From Pirellulales bacterium (lineage in GTDB: Bacteria > Planctomycetota > Planctomycetia > Pirellulales > Thermoguttaceae), in contig JAFGDS010000072.1 of the NCBI GenBank assembly GCA_016931995.1, positions 1 through 39,304 of the forward strand: a stretch of 39,304 nucleotides of DNA, given 5' to 3'. The translations under genes and the position numbers were made by a program. This document shows, in pieces, positions 14,765 to 23,695 of the stretch; the first letter of the stretch is position 1, and each line of letters begins with the position of its first letter. The notes under the pieces are model-generated. The model saw only the letters and a list, made by a program, of their open reading frames with translations. It did not search any database and was not told the origin of the DNA.

Positions 14765-16150
14765 CTACGCACTCCTCCGCTGCGGGTATCTCCGCAGCGC
14801 TTCGACGACGTTTTCCATTCCCATTTGGCGCGAGCCTTTCACCAGCACGGCGTCGCCCGGCAGGATCGTCTGCCCCAGGAAGGGCATCGCCTCGTCCGTG
14901 TCGCGGCAGGGAATGGTCCGCGCCGGGGACATGCCGGCCGCGCGGGCGCCTTCGACCACCGATCGGGCGTGCCGACCGCAGGCGATCACGAGGTCCGCGC
15001 CGCAGGTCTCGACGATCTGGCCGCCCAGGGTAAAGTGCAATTGCGCCGACTCCTCGCCCAATTCGGCCATGTCGCCGCAGATGACCACGCGACGGCCCGG
15101 CACGTCGAAATCGCGCAATAGCTCCAGCGCCGCCCGCATGGCCGTCGGGCTGGCGTTGTACGTGTCGTTGATGATTGTCGCCCCGCGGACCTCGATCACC
15201 TCGCACCGCATCGGCAGCGGCGCGAATTGGCCCAGGGCCGCGGCGATCGCCGCCAGGTCCAATCCATGGAGCCGCCCCACCGCCACGGCCGCCAGCGCCG
15301 CGTTGAGGTGATGCCTACCCCACACCGGCACGCGGAATTCCTGCTTTTCGACGCGAAACCGCAGCCAGCCGCCGCCGCTGGCGACGTCGTCGGCCACCAG
15401 GTCGCACGCGCCGGCGCGCCCCACCCACGTGATCGGCGCCTTGCAGTACGAGGCGATCCGCCGGATCCAGGGATCGTCCACCAGAACGGCATGCCCATCC
15501 TCCGGCAGCGCCGCCAGCAGCTCGGCCTTGGCCCGGGCGATGCCGGCGCGGCTGCCGAACCCGCCCAGGTGCGCGTCGCCGATGTACGTGATCACGCCCA
15601 CCTTCGGACGGCACAATCCGGCCAGGGCCGCGATTTCGCCGGGGCCGCTCGCGCCCAGCTCGAGCACGGCGTAGTCGTCCTCGGGGGCCAGCGCCATCAT
15701 GCTCAAGGGAACGCCGACGTGGTTGTTGTAGTTGCGCGGGCTGGCGGTGCCCCGCAGGCGGCTGCCCAACACCGTGTGGATCATTTGCCGCGTGGTCGTT
15801 TTGCCCACGCTGCCGGTCACGGCGACCACCGTGCCGGTGAACCGACGCCGGCGCCACGCCGCCCATTGCCACAGGGCTTGGGACGTGTTGTCCACGATCA
15901 GAGCCCAGCGTCCGGCGGGCACGGTCGCCGGCCGTCCGGTCACCGCGCCGTTGGCCTGGCATCCGAAGGCTTCCTCGACGAAGTCGGCCCCGTCGTGGTT
16001 CGGTCCGCGAATCGCCCAAAAAACGTCGCCCTCGTGGACCGCGCGGCTGTCGGTCACCACGGGGCCAAGTTCCCGGTCCAGCGCCATCGCGGCCGGCTCG
16101 ACCTGTCCGCCGATGGCATGGTGCAAGTCTTGGAGCGTGGCGCGGGTCAT
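14765..16150 (-). CDS. murF: UDP-MurNAc-tripeptide D-Ala-D-Ala ligase (MurF)
   Basis: MurF adds D-Ala-D-Ala to UDP-MurNAc-tripeptide using ATP. From the ATG at 16150 the protein has 461 residues. It begins MTRATLQDLHHAIGG and has a substrate domain with TDSRAVHEGDVFWAIRGPN. The ATP loop is AVTGSVGKTTTRQMIHTVLG. Then come SPRNYNNHVGVPLSMMAL, the Glu-containing YAVLELGASGPGEI and HHLNAALAAVAVG. The C-domain shows INDTYNASPTAMRAAL, GDMAELGEES and the end motif VLVKGSRQMGMENVV. The frame is open for more than 1.6 kb upstream, but that part is the opposite register of murE and not coding. The start lies 35 bases after the murE stop. Confidence 0.96.
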   Translation of the reverse strand: MTRATLQDLHHAIGGQVEPAAMALDRELGPVVTDSRAVHEGDVFWAIRGPNHDGADFVEEAFGCQANGAVTGRPATVPAGRWALIVDNTSQALWQWAAWRRRRFTGTVVAVTGSVGKTTTRQMIHTVLGSRLRGTASPRNYNNHVGVPLSMMALAPEDDYAVLELGASGPGEIAALAGLCRPKVGVITYIGDAHLGGFGSRAGIARAKAELLAALPEDGHAVLVDDPWIRRIASYCKAPITWVGRAGACDLVADDVASGGGWLRFRVEKQEFRVPVWGRHHLNAALAAVAVGRLHGLDLAAIAAALGQFAPLPMRCEVIEVRGATIINDTYNASPTAMRAALELLRDFDVPGRRVVICGDMAELGEESAQLHFTLGGQIVETCGADLVIACGRHARSVVEGARAAGMSPARTIPCRDTDEAMPFLGQTILPGDAVLVKGSRQMGMENVVEALRRYPQRRSA

Positions 16151-16185
16151 GGTAAATCTTGCGGGCTTGTTGCCTTGGCCGCGCG

Positions 16186-17673
16186 TCAGTCGGCGGCGGT
16201 GGGTTGGTTCTCGTAAAGCCAGTCGGCGGCAATCTCCAGGTCGTTCATCGCGATCCGCTCGTGCCCGAGAATTTGGTGGCTCTCGTGCCCCTTGCCGGCG
16301 ATGAGCACGCAATCGCCCGGCGCGGCCGACGCCAGCGCCTGGCAGATGGCGTCGCGGCGATCGAGCACGACCCGGACCCGTTCGGGATGCTCGAAGCCGC
16401 CAAGGAGGTCGGCGGCAATCGCCCACGGGTCTTCGGTCCGCGGGTTGTCGTTGGTCAGGAAGACCACGTTGGCGCCGGTCTCGACGGCGCGGCCCATCAA
16501 GGGACGTTTCTGGCGGTCGCGGTCGCCCCCGGCGCCGAACACGCAGATGACCCGTCCGGCCGTCACGTCGCAAAGCGTCTGGAGGCAGCCTTCCAGGGCG
16601 TCGGGCGTGTGGGCGTAATCGACGAACACGCCAAACGGCTGGCCGCACTCGATCCGCTGCAGCCGGCCCGGGATGTATTCGACCGCCTCGAGCGCGCGGA
16701 CAATCGTCGGCAGATCCAGCCCGTAGGCCAGGCCCACCGCGGCTGCTTCCAAACAGTTGTAGATATGGTGCGTGCCAATCATCCTCGTCCGCACGGGCAC
16801 GGTGTCGGTCCCGGCGGTCATGAGGAACGTCTGTTCGCTCAAATGATGTTCGACCGGCACGGCCGTGATCTCGGCCGCCGAACGGATCCCGATGGTCAGC
16901 ACGGGGCCGTCGAGCTTCCGCAGATAGGATGCCGACGTGGGATCGTCGGCATTGACCACGGCGAATCCTTCGGGCGAGAGGTATTCCATCGCCCGGGACT
17001 TGGCCAGGCGGTAGTCGTCCAGCGTGCGGTGGTAGTCGAGATGATCCCGGCGCACGTTGGTCACGCAAAGCGCGTCCAGCGTCACCCCGGCCAGCCGCGA
17101 CTGATCCAAGGCGTGGCTGGAGACTTCCATCACGGCGTGCGAGCACTCGTTTTTTGCCATCCGGGCGAGATAGCGGGCCAACTCGTCCGCCGGCGGCGTG
17201 GTCCAACTGGCCTCGTCGTAGCGCAGACCGTCGAAATAGCCCAAGGTGCCCAAAAGCCCCGTGCGATAGCCCACGCGGGCAAGCATTCGGGCGATGAGGC
17301 ACGAGGTGGTTGTCTTGCCGTTGGTGCCGGTCACGCCGACGACCCTCAGCCGGCGGCTCGGCTCGCCGGAGAGCGTCTGACAGATTTGGGCGAAGGCGGC
17401 GCGGACGTCGGAAACGAGGCACACCGGCACGTTCACGTCGTCCACCGGCCGCTGGGCCAGGATGGCGCTGGCGCCCCGGCCAATCGCGGAGGCGATAAAG
17501 TCGTGGCCGTCGTGGATTCCGCCGGGCAAGGCGGCGAACAGATCGCCCGGGCGAAGCCGCCGGGTGTCGCAGGCGCAGGAGCCGACTTCGATGTCGCCGG
17601 CGCCGTGGAACTCGGCGCCCGGAAACAACTTGCGAAGACTGATCCGGCATGCCCGATCGGGGCAAACCCGCAT
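16186..17673 (-). CDS. murE: UDP-MurNAc-L-Ala-D-Glu--meso-DAP ligase (MurE)
   Basis: MurE adds the third residue of the stem peptide. This 495-residue protein has the substrate domain (SCACDTRRLRPGDLFAALPG), the ATP loop VVGVTGTNGKTTTSCLIARM, the motif EVSSHALDQSRL, and HHIYNCLEAAAVG. The C-domain has GVFVDYAHTPDALEGCLQTL and CVFGAGGDRDRQKRPLMG. The specificity motif is DNPRTEDP, the DNPR form typical of meso-diaminopimelate enzymes. AGKGHESHQ closes the domain. The start ATG has a good ribosome-binding site (GGAGG about nine bases upstream). It is the first gene of the minus-strand wall operon in this window, with no mraZ, rsmH, ftsL or ftsI before it. Confidence 0.96.
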   Translation of the reverse strand: MRVCPDRACRISLRKLFPGAEFHGAGDIEVGSCACDTRRLRPGDLFAALPGGIHDGHDFIASAIGRGASAILAQRPVDDVNVPVCLVSDVRAAFAQICQTLSGEPSRRLRVVGVTGTNGKTTTSCLIARMLARVGYRTGLLGTLGYFDGLRYDEASWTTPPADELARYLARMAKNECSHAVMEVSSHALDQSRLAGVTLDALCVTNVRRDHLDYHRTLDDYRLAKSRAMEYLSPEGFAVVNADDPTSASYLRKLDGPVLTIGIRSAAEITAVPVEHHLSEQTFLMTAGTDTVPVRTRMIGTHHIYNCLEAAAVGLAYGLDLPTIVRALEAVEYIPGRLQRIECGQPFGVFVDYAHTPDALEGCLQTLCDVTAGRVICVFGAGGDRDRQKRPLMGRAVETGANVVFLTNDNPRTEDPWAIAADLLGGFEHPERVRVVLDRRDAICQALASAAPGDCVLIAGKGHESHQILGHERIAMNDLEIAADWLYENQPTAAD

Positions 17674-18009
17674 GGCCCTCGGCCTCCTTGCCTTGCCACG
17701 CCCAACCCAACGGGGTCGGAGGGGATGGATGGTTTTCAGGGCGAGCCGCCCGGCCTTGGCGGGGAGGAACGTCCCTGTTCACCCTCGCAAAGGCGGCCGG
17801 ATTGTCTCGATTTTGCCCGCCGCGTCAAGGCCGGATTCCGCGCCCCCGACCGGCGCGCCGTCCGGCTCGCGAGCACAACCGAAAAGCGCGTGCAACCGCG
17901 CTGCGGCCCTGAAGTGGGGGCGTAATACGAATACCCCCTTGTGGCAAACCCCTTTCCGGGCGACAATGACTCGCACCACTCCTCTTCTCCTCCGCGTTCA
18001 GGAGCCTCC
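17674..18009. other. Divergent intergenic region without gene
   Basis: This 336-base region separates murE (minus) from the metallo-hydrolase gene (plus) and must carry both promoters. I see the murE ribosome-binding site at its left end and AGGAG just before 18010. A GGGGG/CCCCC arm pair surrounds an AT-richer core near 17916-17938 (CGTAATACGAATA). No convincing -35/-10 pair and no coding frame with protein-like features is visible. Confidence 0.5.
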
Positions 18010-18858
18010 ATGCCTGAAGATCTAAAGATCACGATGCTCGTGGACAATACGGTGTGCCGAGCCGACTTGCTGGCCGAGCACGGCCTGGCTTGCTGGATCG
18101 AAGCCGACGGGCATCGCGTGCTGTTTGACACCGGCCAGGGTCGAGTCCTTCGCTGGAACGCCCGACACCTCGGCGTCGACCTGGCCACGACGGAGGCGAT
18201 CGTGCTGAGCCACGGGCATTTCGATCACTCCGGCGGACTTCGGAGCGTGTTGGAGCAGGTGGCCCGGTGCCCCGTGTTCCTCCACCCAGCCGCCACGCAA
18301 ACGCGCTACTCCAGGGGAGCTAGCCCTCCGCACCGCGGGATCGGTCTGTCGAGCTACGACCACCACGCCCTGACCCAACGCCAGCGAGACCTGGTCTGGA
18401 CGTCGAGCCCGACCGAAGTGGTCCCCGGCGTTTGGGTAACCGGCGAGATCCCTCGCCGCAACAACGTCGAGGACGCCGGGGGGCCGTTCTTCCTGGATCC
18501 CGAGTGCACCCAGCCCGACCTCCTGCCGGACGATCAGGCTCTCTACATCGAGACGCCCCAGGGCACGGTGGTCGTGTTGGGCTGCGCCCACGCCGGCGTG
18601 GCCAACACATTGGATTATGTGTCGGAACTCGCCGGAGGGCGACCGCTTTGCGCGGTGATCGGCGGGCTGCACATGGCCAAGGCGTCGCCCAACCGAAAAC
18701 AGGCTGCCGTCGAGGCCCTGCTGCGACACCCCCTCCAACTGGTTGCGCCGGCTCACTGCACCGGTCTGGACGCCCAGGTTGAACTCCAGGCGGTCTTGGG
18801 CCCCCGCTGGCGGGCCTGCACCGTGGGTGACGTTTTCACCTTCGGGCGCAACGAGTAG
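18010..18858 (+). CDS. Metallo-beta-lactamase-fold hydrolase
   Basis: This 282-residue protein has the metal site motif LSHGHFDHSGG with His68, His70, Asp72 and His73. Asp39 in VLFDTGQG lies in the preceding strand. Further histidines occur in VVLGCAHAGVANTL, VIGGLHMAKAS and LVAPAHCTGLDAQ, so two metal ions (probably zinc) are expected. The C-terminal pattern (GGLHM, then PAHCTG) fits the subgroup often annotated as dihydropterin ribofuranosylaminobenzene phosphate synthase-like. The real substrate cannot be read from sequence. The ATG at 18010 is preferred over an in-frame GTG at 17941 because AGGAG lies five to nine bases before it. It stands alone, divergent from murE and followed by a hairpin. 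Confidence 0.88.
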   Translation: MPEDLKITMLVDNTVCRADLLAEHGLACWIEADGHRVLFDTGQGRVLRWNARHLGVDLATTEAIVLSHGHFDHSGGLRSVLEQVARCPVFLHPAATQTRYSRGASPPHRGIGLSSYDHHALTQRQRDLVWTSSPTEVVPGVWVTGEIPRRNNVEDAGGPFFLDPECTQPDLLPDDQALYIETPQGTVVVLGCAHAGVANTLDYVSELAGGRPLCAVIGGLHMAKASPNRKQAAVEALLRHPLQLVAPAHCTGLDAQVELQAVLGPRWRACTVGDVFTFGRNE

Positions 18859-18937
18859 CCGCGGCAAGCGGCCGTCCTTCCCGAGCCCGGTGTACTATTC
18901 TTTTCAAGAGCCCCGAGAGGCCGCCGCCAGAACCTCC

Positions 18938-18967
18938 TCCTGACTCCCACGGAAGAGGGAGTCAGGA
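18938..18967. terminator. Perfect 11-bp hairpin after the metallo-hydrolase gene
   Basis: TCCTGACTCCC (18938-18948) pairs perfectly with GGGAGTCAGGA (18957-18967) across an 8-base loop. It lies 79 bases after the hydrolase stop. No T-tract follows, so it may be a non-canonical terminator, a transcript-stabilising hairpin or another dispersed palindrome. Confidence 0.6.
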
Positions 18968-19023
18968 CTGGTCGGCAATCCACCAATAACTGCATGTGAC
19001 CGCACACATTTATGAAATGTAAT

Positions 19024-19063
19024 TATAATTCCACTTGACATAAGTTTATCTAATGATAAGAAT
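19024..19063 (+). promoter_or_regulatory. AT-rich promoter region of gltBD
   Basis: In otherwise GC-rich DNA, about 19005-19066 is strongly AT-rich. It contains a perfect TATAAT at 19024-19029, a perfect TTGACA at 19035-19040 with TAAGAA 16 bases later, and a small palindrome TTATC-TAAT-GATAA at 19046-19059 that could bind a regulator. The TATAAT lacks a good -35, and the TTGACA has a weak -10, so which element is used is uncertain. The gltB start is 72 bases downstream. Confidence 0.5.
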
Positions 19064-19135
19064 CCCCAAAGACCCGCGGCTTCGGATGAGGGCGTCCGCG
19101 GACGTGCGGTCCCACGGCGATCGCGAGAAGAACGG

Positions 19136-22100
19136 ATGAGATCGACTCCTCCCCCGGCCCGTGGTCTTTACGACCCGGCCCACGAACACGATGCCTGCGG
19201 CATTGGCGCGATCGTCAATATTTCGGGACGGCGCGAGCACGCGATCGTGGACTATGGGCGGCAGGTGCTTTTGAACCTGCTGCACCGCGGGGCGGCTGGC
19301 GCGGATGAGTCGACCGGCGACGGGGCGGGGATCCTCATGCAGATTCCCCACGAGCTGCTCGCCGCCGAGTGCGATCCGCTGGGCTTCGCGCTGCCTGCGC
19401 CGTTGGAATACGGCGTGGCCATGGTCTTCCGGCCCCAGAAGGCCGAGCTGCGCCGCCGCTGCGAAGAGATCCTGGTCGAGACGGTCCGCGCAGGCGGACT
19501 CTCCGTGTTCGGATGGCGCGACGTGCCCACCGACAACACGTGCCTGGGCCAAATCGCCCGGGCGGCCGAGCCGGTTGTCGGCCAGCTCTTCGTGGGCGGC
19601 GGGGGTCTGCGCGACGAGGTCTTGGAACGGCGGCTCTTTGTCGTCCGCAAGCGGGCCGAGCATCGCGCGCGGCGCGAGCTGGGGCCCGAGGCCGCCGATT
19701 TCTACGTCTGCTCCATGTCGTGCCGCACGATCGTCTACAAGGGCATGTTCTTCGCGCCGCAGCTTTGGGGTTACTACCCGGATCTCTCCGACGAGCGCGC
19801 GGCCACGGCCCTGGCCATTGTTCACCAACGATACAGCACGAACACGTTTCCAAGCTGGCGGCTCGCGCAGCCGTTCCGGATGATCGCCCACAACGGCGAG
19901 ATCAACACGCTGCGCGGCAACGCGCACCGGTTGCAGGGTTACGAGAAGACGATGCGCTGCCCGGCCTTGGCCGAGGATCTCTCGAATCTGTTTCCGATCC
20001 TCGAGCCGGGGGCGAGCGACTCGGCGTCGTTCGACAACGCGATGGAGCTCCTCGTGCGCGCCGGCCGCTCGGCGCCCCACGCCCTGATGATGATGATTCC
20101 CGAGGCGTTCGGGTCGCGCTACCACATCAGCACGGACAAGCGGGCGTTCTACGAATACCACGCGGCGATCATGGAGCCCTGGGACGGGCCGGCGGCCATG
20201 GTCTTCAGCGACGGCCGCCTGGTGGGCGGAACGCTCGACCGCAACGGCCTGCGCCCCTGCCGGTATCTCGTGACCACGGACGACCTGGTGGTCATGTCGA
20301 GCGAGGCGGGCGTGATCGAGTTTCCGCCGGATCGCATCCGCCTGAAGGGCCGACTTCAGCCCGGCCGCATGTTCCTGGTGGACACCCGCGAAGGTCGGAT
20401 CGTCGTCGATAACGAGATCAAGGGCAAGATCGCCCGGCAGAAGCCGTATCGCCGCTGGCTGGACGCGAACCGGATCGAGCTTCGGGGGCTCTTCCAGCCG
20501 TCGCACGCCGCGCAGATCGACGCGACCACGCTGGCGGACCGGCTGCGTTGCTTCGGCTACACCCGCGAACACCTTCAGACCATCGTGGCCCCCATGGCGG
20601 CCAACGCGCAGGAGCCGGTCGGGTCGATGGGCACGGACACGCCGCTGGCGGTGCTCTCCAACCGGCCGAAGCTCCTGTTCGACTACTTCAAGCAGCTCTT
20701 TGCCCAGGTGACCAACCCGCCCATCGACCCGCTGCGCGAAGGGCTCGTGATGTCGCTGATGTCGTTCACGGGCAAGCAGCGGAACCTGTTGGCCGAGACG
20801 CCGGAGCACTGCCGCCAGTTGAAGCTCTCCCACCCGATCCTAACCAACGAAGACGTCCAGCGGCTCTGCGCCGTGGATCGCGCGGACTTCCGCGTGGCCC
20901 GGCTTTCGGCCCTGTTTGACGCCGACCACGACAACCCTGGCGAGGCGCTGCGCCGCGCGATCGACGAGCTGGTCGAGTCGGCCGAGCGGGCAATCCGCGA
21001 CGGGGCTTCGCTTTTGGTGGTGAGCGACCGGGACGTGACCGCGCGACAGGCGCCCATCCCGAGTCTTTTGGCAACCGGCTCGCTGCAGCACGGTCTGCTG
21101 GCGCGGCGGCTGCGGGGCGAGGCGGGCCTGGTGATCGAAAGCGGCGAGCCCCGCGAGGTGATGCACTTTTGCCTGCTTTGCGGTTACGGCGCCAACGCGA
21201 TCAATCCGTACATGGCGTTCGAGGCAATCCAGAAGCTGCACGCCGACGGCGTGCTCCCGCAAGAGGTCGATCTCGATCAACTCACCGATCAATACATCAC
21301 GGCGGTGAAAAAGGGCATCCTCAAGACGATGTCCAAGATGGGGATCTCGACGCTGCGGAGCTACCATTCCGCGCAGCAGTTCGAGGCGATCGGGCTGGCC
21401 CGCGAGTTGGTGGACGCCTATTTCACGGGCACGGCGTCGCGGATTGGCGGGGCGCGGCTGGACGTGATTGCCCGCGAGACGCTTGCCCGGCACGCGGCGG
21501 CGTATCGCCCCCGGCCGGCTGGCGAGTTGGATCTGGACTTCGACGGCGAATACACTTTCCGGTTGGATGGCGAGAAGCACCTGTGGAATCCCGCCACGGT
21601 GACGCACTTGCAGCAGGCCGTGCGGCGCGACGACGCGGCCGAGTACACGCGATTCGCCGAGGCGGTGAATCGCCAGGACCGCGACCTGTGCATGCTGCGG
21701 GGGCTGTTCGAGTTCGTGCCGGGCGCGCCGGTTCCGCTTGAAGAAGTGACACCGGCCGCGGAGATCCGCAAGCGGTTCTACACCGGCGCGATGTCGCACG
21801 GCTCGATCAGCAAGGAAGCCCACGAAACGATGGCCATTGCCATGAACCGGCTGGGCGGGATGTCGAACACGGGCGAGGGCGGCGAGGACCCGCGGCGCTA
21901 CCAGCCAAGCCCGGACGGCGACTCGGCCAACTCGAGCATCAAGCAGGTGGCCAGCGCGCGGTTCGGCGTGACGATCGAATACTTGTCGCAGGCGAAGGTG
22001 CTCCAGATCAAGATGGCCCAGGGCGCCAAGCCGGGCGAGGGCGGCCAACTGCCCGCCCACAAGGTGACCGACGAGATCGCCCGGCTGCGGCATTCGACGC

Positions 22101-23695
22101 CCGGCGTGTCGCTCATTTCGCCCCCGCCGCACCACGACATCTACTCGATCGAAGACCTGGCCCAATTGATTTACGACCTGAAGGCGGCCAATCCCGGCGT
22201 GAAGGTCTCCGTGAAGCTGGTGTCCGAGGTGGGCGTGGGCACGGTGGCGGCGGGCGTGGCCAAGGGTAACGCCGACGAAGTGCTCGTAAGCGGCCACGAC
22301 GGCGGCACGGGCGCGAGCCCGCTGTCGTCCATCAAACATGCCGGCGCCCCCTGGGAGATCGGCCTGGCCGAGACCCAGCAAACGCTCGTGCTCAACGGCC
22401 TGCGCGACCGGATCCTCGTGCAGGTGGACGGGCAGCTTCGCACCGGACGCGACGTCGTGATCGGGGCCCTCCTGGGCGCGGAGCGGTTCGGCTTCGGCAC
22501 GGCCGCGCTCGTGTCGCTCGGCTGCGTCCTCATGCGCAAGTGCCACCTGGGCACGTGCCCCGTGGGCATCGCCACGCAGGACGAGGAACTGCGGGCCCGC
22601 TTTGCCGGCAGGCCGGAGCATCTCACGCGGTATCTCACGTTCGTGGCCGAGGACGCGCGGCGAATCATGGCCGAGCTGGGATTCCGCGATTTCGACGAGA
22701 TGGTCGGCGCGGTCGACCGGCTCGATTGCCGCAAGGCCGTCGAGCACTGGAAGGCCCGCGGGCTGGATTTCTCGGCCCTGTTTGCGCCGCCGGACGCGTC
22801 CAACGGCTGCGCGCTAAGGTGCGTCCGCCCGCAGACCGACACGCACCAGGACCACTTGGATTGGCGAATTCTCGAAGAACTCGGCGACGCGATCGCGACG
22901 AAGAAGCCCACGCGGATCGAGATCCCCGTGCGGAACATCCACCGCGCGGTCGGGGCGATTTTGAGCAACCGGATCGTGCGGGCGCACGGCGCGGCGGGAC
23001 TGCCCGGGGAAACCCTCACGATCACCTGCCGCGGCTCGGCCGGCCAAAGCTTCGGGGCGTTTCTCGCCCCCGGCGTATGGCTGCGTCTGGTGGGCGAGGC
23101 GAACGACTACCTGGGCAAGGGGCTCTCGGGCGGGCGGATCAGCGTCGAAACGCCCGACGGATCGCCTTTCCTGGCCATGAACAACGTCATTGTCGGCAAC
23201 ACGCTCCTCTACGGCGCCACGGCCGGCGAGGTGTACATCAACGGGCTGGCCGGCGAGCGGTTCGCCGTGCGCAACAGCGGCGCGGTCGCCGTGGTGGAGG
23301 GCGTCGGCGATCACGGCTGCGAATACATGACCGGCGGAACCGTCGTGGTGATCGGACGCACCGGGCGCAACTTCGCGGCGGGCATGAGCGGCGGCGTGGC
23401 CTACGTGCTCGACGAGCATCAGCTCTTCGACACGCTGTGCAACCTCGACATGGTGGACCTCGAGTCGATCTGGCAGGAGGAGGACCGCCGGCTGCTGCAC
23501 GATCTGATCGAGAAGCACGTGCACTACACGGGCAGCCGGCAGGCACGGCGGATCCTGGAGAAGTGGGAGGAGATGGCCGGCCAGTTCGTCAAGGTGATGC
23601 CGACCGACTACCGCCGGGCGCTGGCGAAGCTCCGCGAGCGCGAGCAGGTGGGCGACGAGATGACGCCCGCCACGGAGGAGGTCTACCATGGCTGA
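19136..23695 (+). CDS. gltB: Glutamate synthase large subunit
   Basis: This 1519-residue subunit releases ammonia from glutamine and uses it to aminate 2-oxoglutarate. The class II glutamine amidotransferase domain starts at Cys21 in HEHDACGIGAIV, so a 20-residue propeptide is expected to be removed. It is followed by the central domain and the FMN-binding synthase domain (KRFYTGAMSHGSISKEAHE and GHDGGTGASPLSSIKHAG). The 3Fe-4S cysteines are Cys1130, Cys1136 and Cys1141 in GCVLMRKCHLGTCPVG. The C-terminal GXGXG helix region (GGTVVVIGRTGRNFAAGMSG) ends the protein. Length is normal. A GAGAAG precedes the ATG. Its stop overlaps the gltD start by eight bases, and GGAGGAG inside gltB serves as the gltD ribosome-binding site. 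Confidence 0.98.
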   Translation: MRSTPPPARGLYDPAHEHDACGIGAIVNISGRREHAIVDYGRQVLLNLLHRGAAGADESTGDGAGILMQIPHELLAAECDPLGFALPAPLEYGVAMVFRPQKAELRRRCEEILVETVRAGGLSVFGWRDVPTDNTCLGQIARAAEPVVGQLFVGGGGLRDEVLERRLFVVRKRAEHRARRELGPEAADFYVCSMSCRTIVYKGMFFAPQLWGYYPDLSDERAATALAIVHQRYSTNTFPSWRLAQPFRMIAHNGEINTLRGNAHRLQGYEKTMRCPALAEDLSNLFPILEPGASDSASFDNAMELLVRAGRSAPHALMMMIPEAFGSRYHISTDKRAFYEYHAAIMEPWDGPAAMVFSDGRLVGGTLDRNGLRPCRYLVTTDDLVVMSSEAGVIEFPPDRIRLKGRLQPGRMFLVDTREGRIVVDNEIKGKIARQKPYRRWLDANRIELRGLFQPSHAAQIDATTLADRLRCFGYTREHLQTIVAPMAANAQEPVGSMGTDTPLAVLSNRPKLLFDYFKQLFAQVTNPPIDPLREGLVMSLMSFTGKQRNLLAETPEHCRQLKLSHPILTNEDVQRLCAVDRADFRVARLSALFDADHDNPGEALRRAIDELVESAERAIRDGASLLVVSDRDVTARQAPIPSLLATGSLQHGLLARRLRGEAGLVIESGEPREVMHFCLLCGYGANAINPYMAFEAIQKLHADGVLPQEVDLDQLTDQYITAVKKGILKTMSKMGISTLRSYHSAQQFEAIGLARELVDAYFTGTASRIGGARLDVIARETLARHAAAYRPRPAGELDLDFDGEYTFRLDGEKHLWNPATVTHLQQAVRRDDAAEYTRFAEAVNRQDRDLCMLRGLFEFVPGAPVPLEEVTPAAEIRKRFYTGAMSHGSISKEAHETMAIAMNRLGGMSNTGEGGEDPRRYQPSPDGDSANSSIKQVASARFGVTIEYLSQAKVLQIKMAQGAKPGEGGQLPAHKVTDEIARLRHSTPGVSLISPPPHHDIYSIEDLAQLIYDLKAANPGVKVSVKLVSEVGVGTVAAGVAKGNADEVLVSGHDGGTGASPLSSIKHAGAPWEIGLAETQQTLVLNGLRDRILVQVDGQLRTGRDVVIGALLGAERFGFGTAALVSLGCVLMRKCHLGTCPVGIATQDEELRARFAGRPEHLTRYLTFVAEDARRIMAELGFRDFDEMVGAVDRLDCRKAVEHWKARGLDFSALFAPPDASNGCALRCVRPQTDTHQDHLDWRILEELGDAIATKKPTRIEIPVRNIHRAVGAILSNRIVRAHGAAGLPGETLTITCRGSAGQSFGAFLAPGVWLRLVGEANDYLGKGLSGGRISVETPDGSPFLAMNNVIVGNTLLYGATAGEVYINGLAGERFAVRNSGAVAVVEGVGDHGCEYMTGGTVVVIGRTGRNFAAGMSGGVAYVLDEHQLFDTLCNLDMVDLESIWQEEDRRLLHDLIEKHVHYTGSRQARRILEKWEEMAGQFVKVMPTDYRRALAKLREREQVGDEMTPATEEVYHG

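Noticed and set aside
14765-17782. Single minus-strand frame of 1005 codons spanning murF and murE
   Set aside because: Only the part after 16150 encodes MurF. The preceding 540 codons are an Arg/Pro/Gly-rich off-frame reading of murE.
16159-17925. Plus-strand open frame of 588 codons
   Set aside because: It is antisense to murE, which has all Mur ligase motifs; the translation shows no recognisable fold.
19046-22747. Two long minus-strand frames (595 and 635 codons) opposite gltB
   Set aside because: They are shadows of gltB, which is full length with all cofactor motifs.
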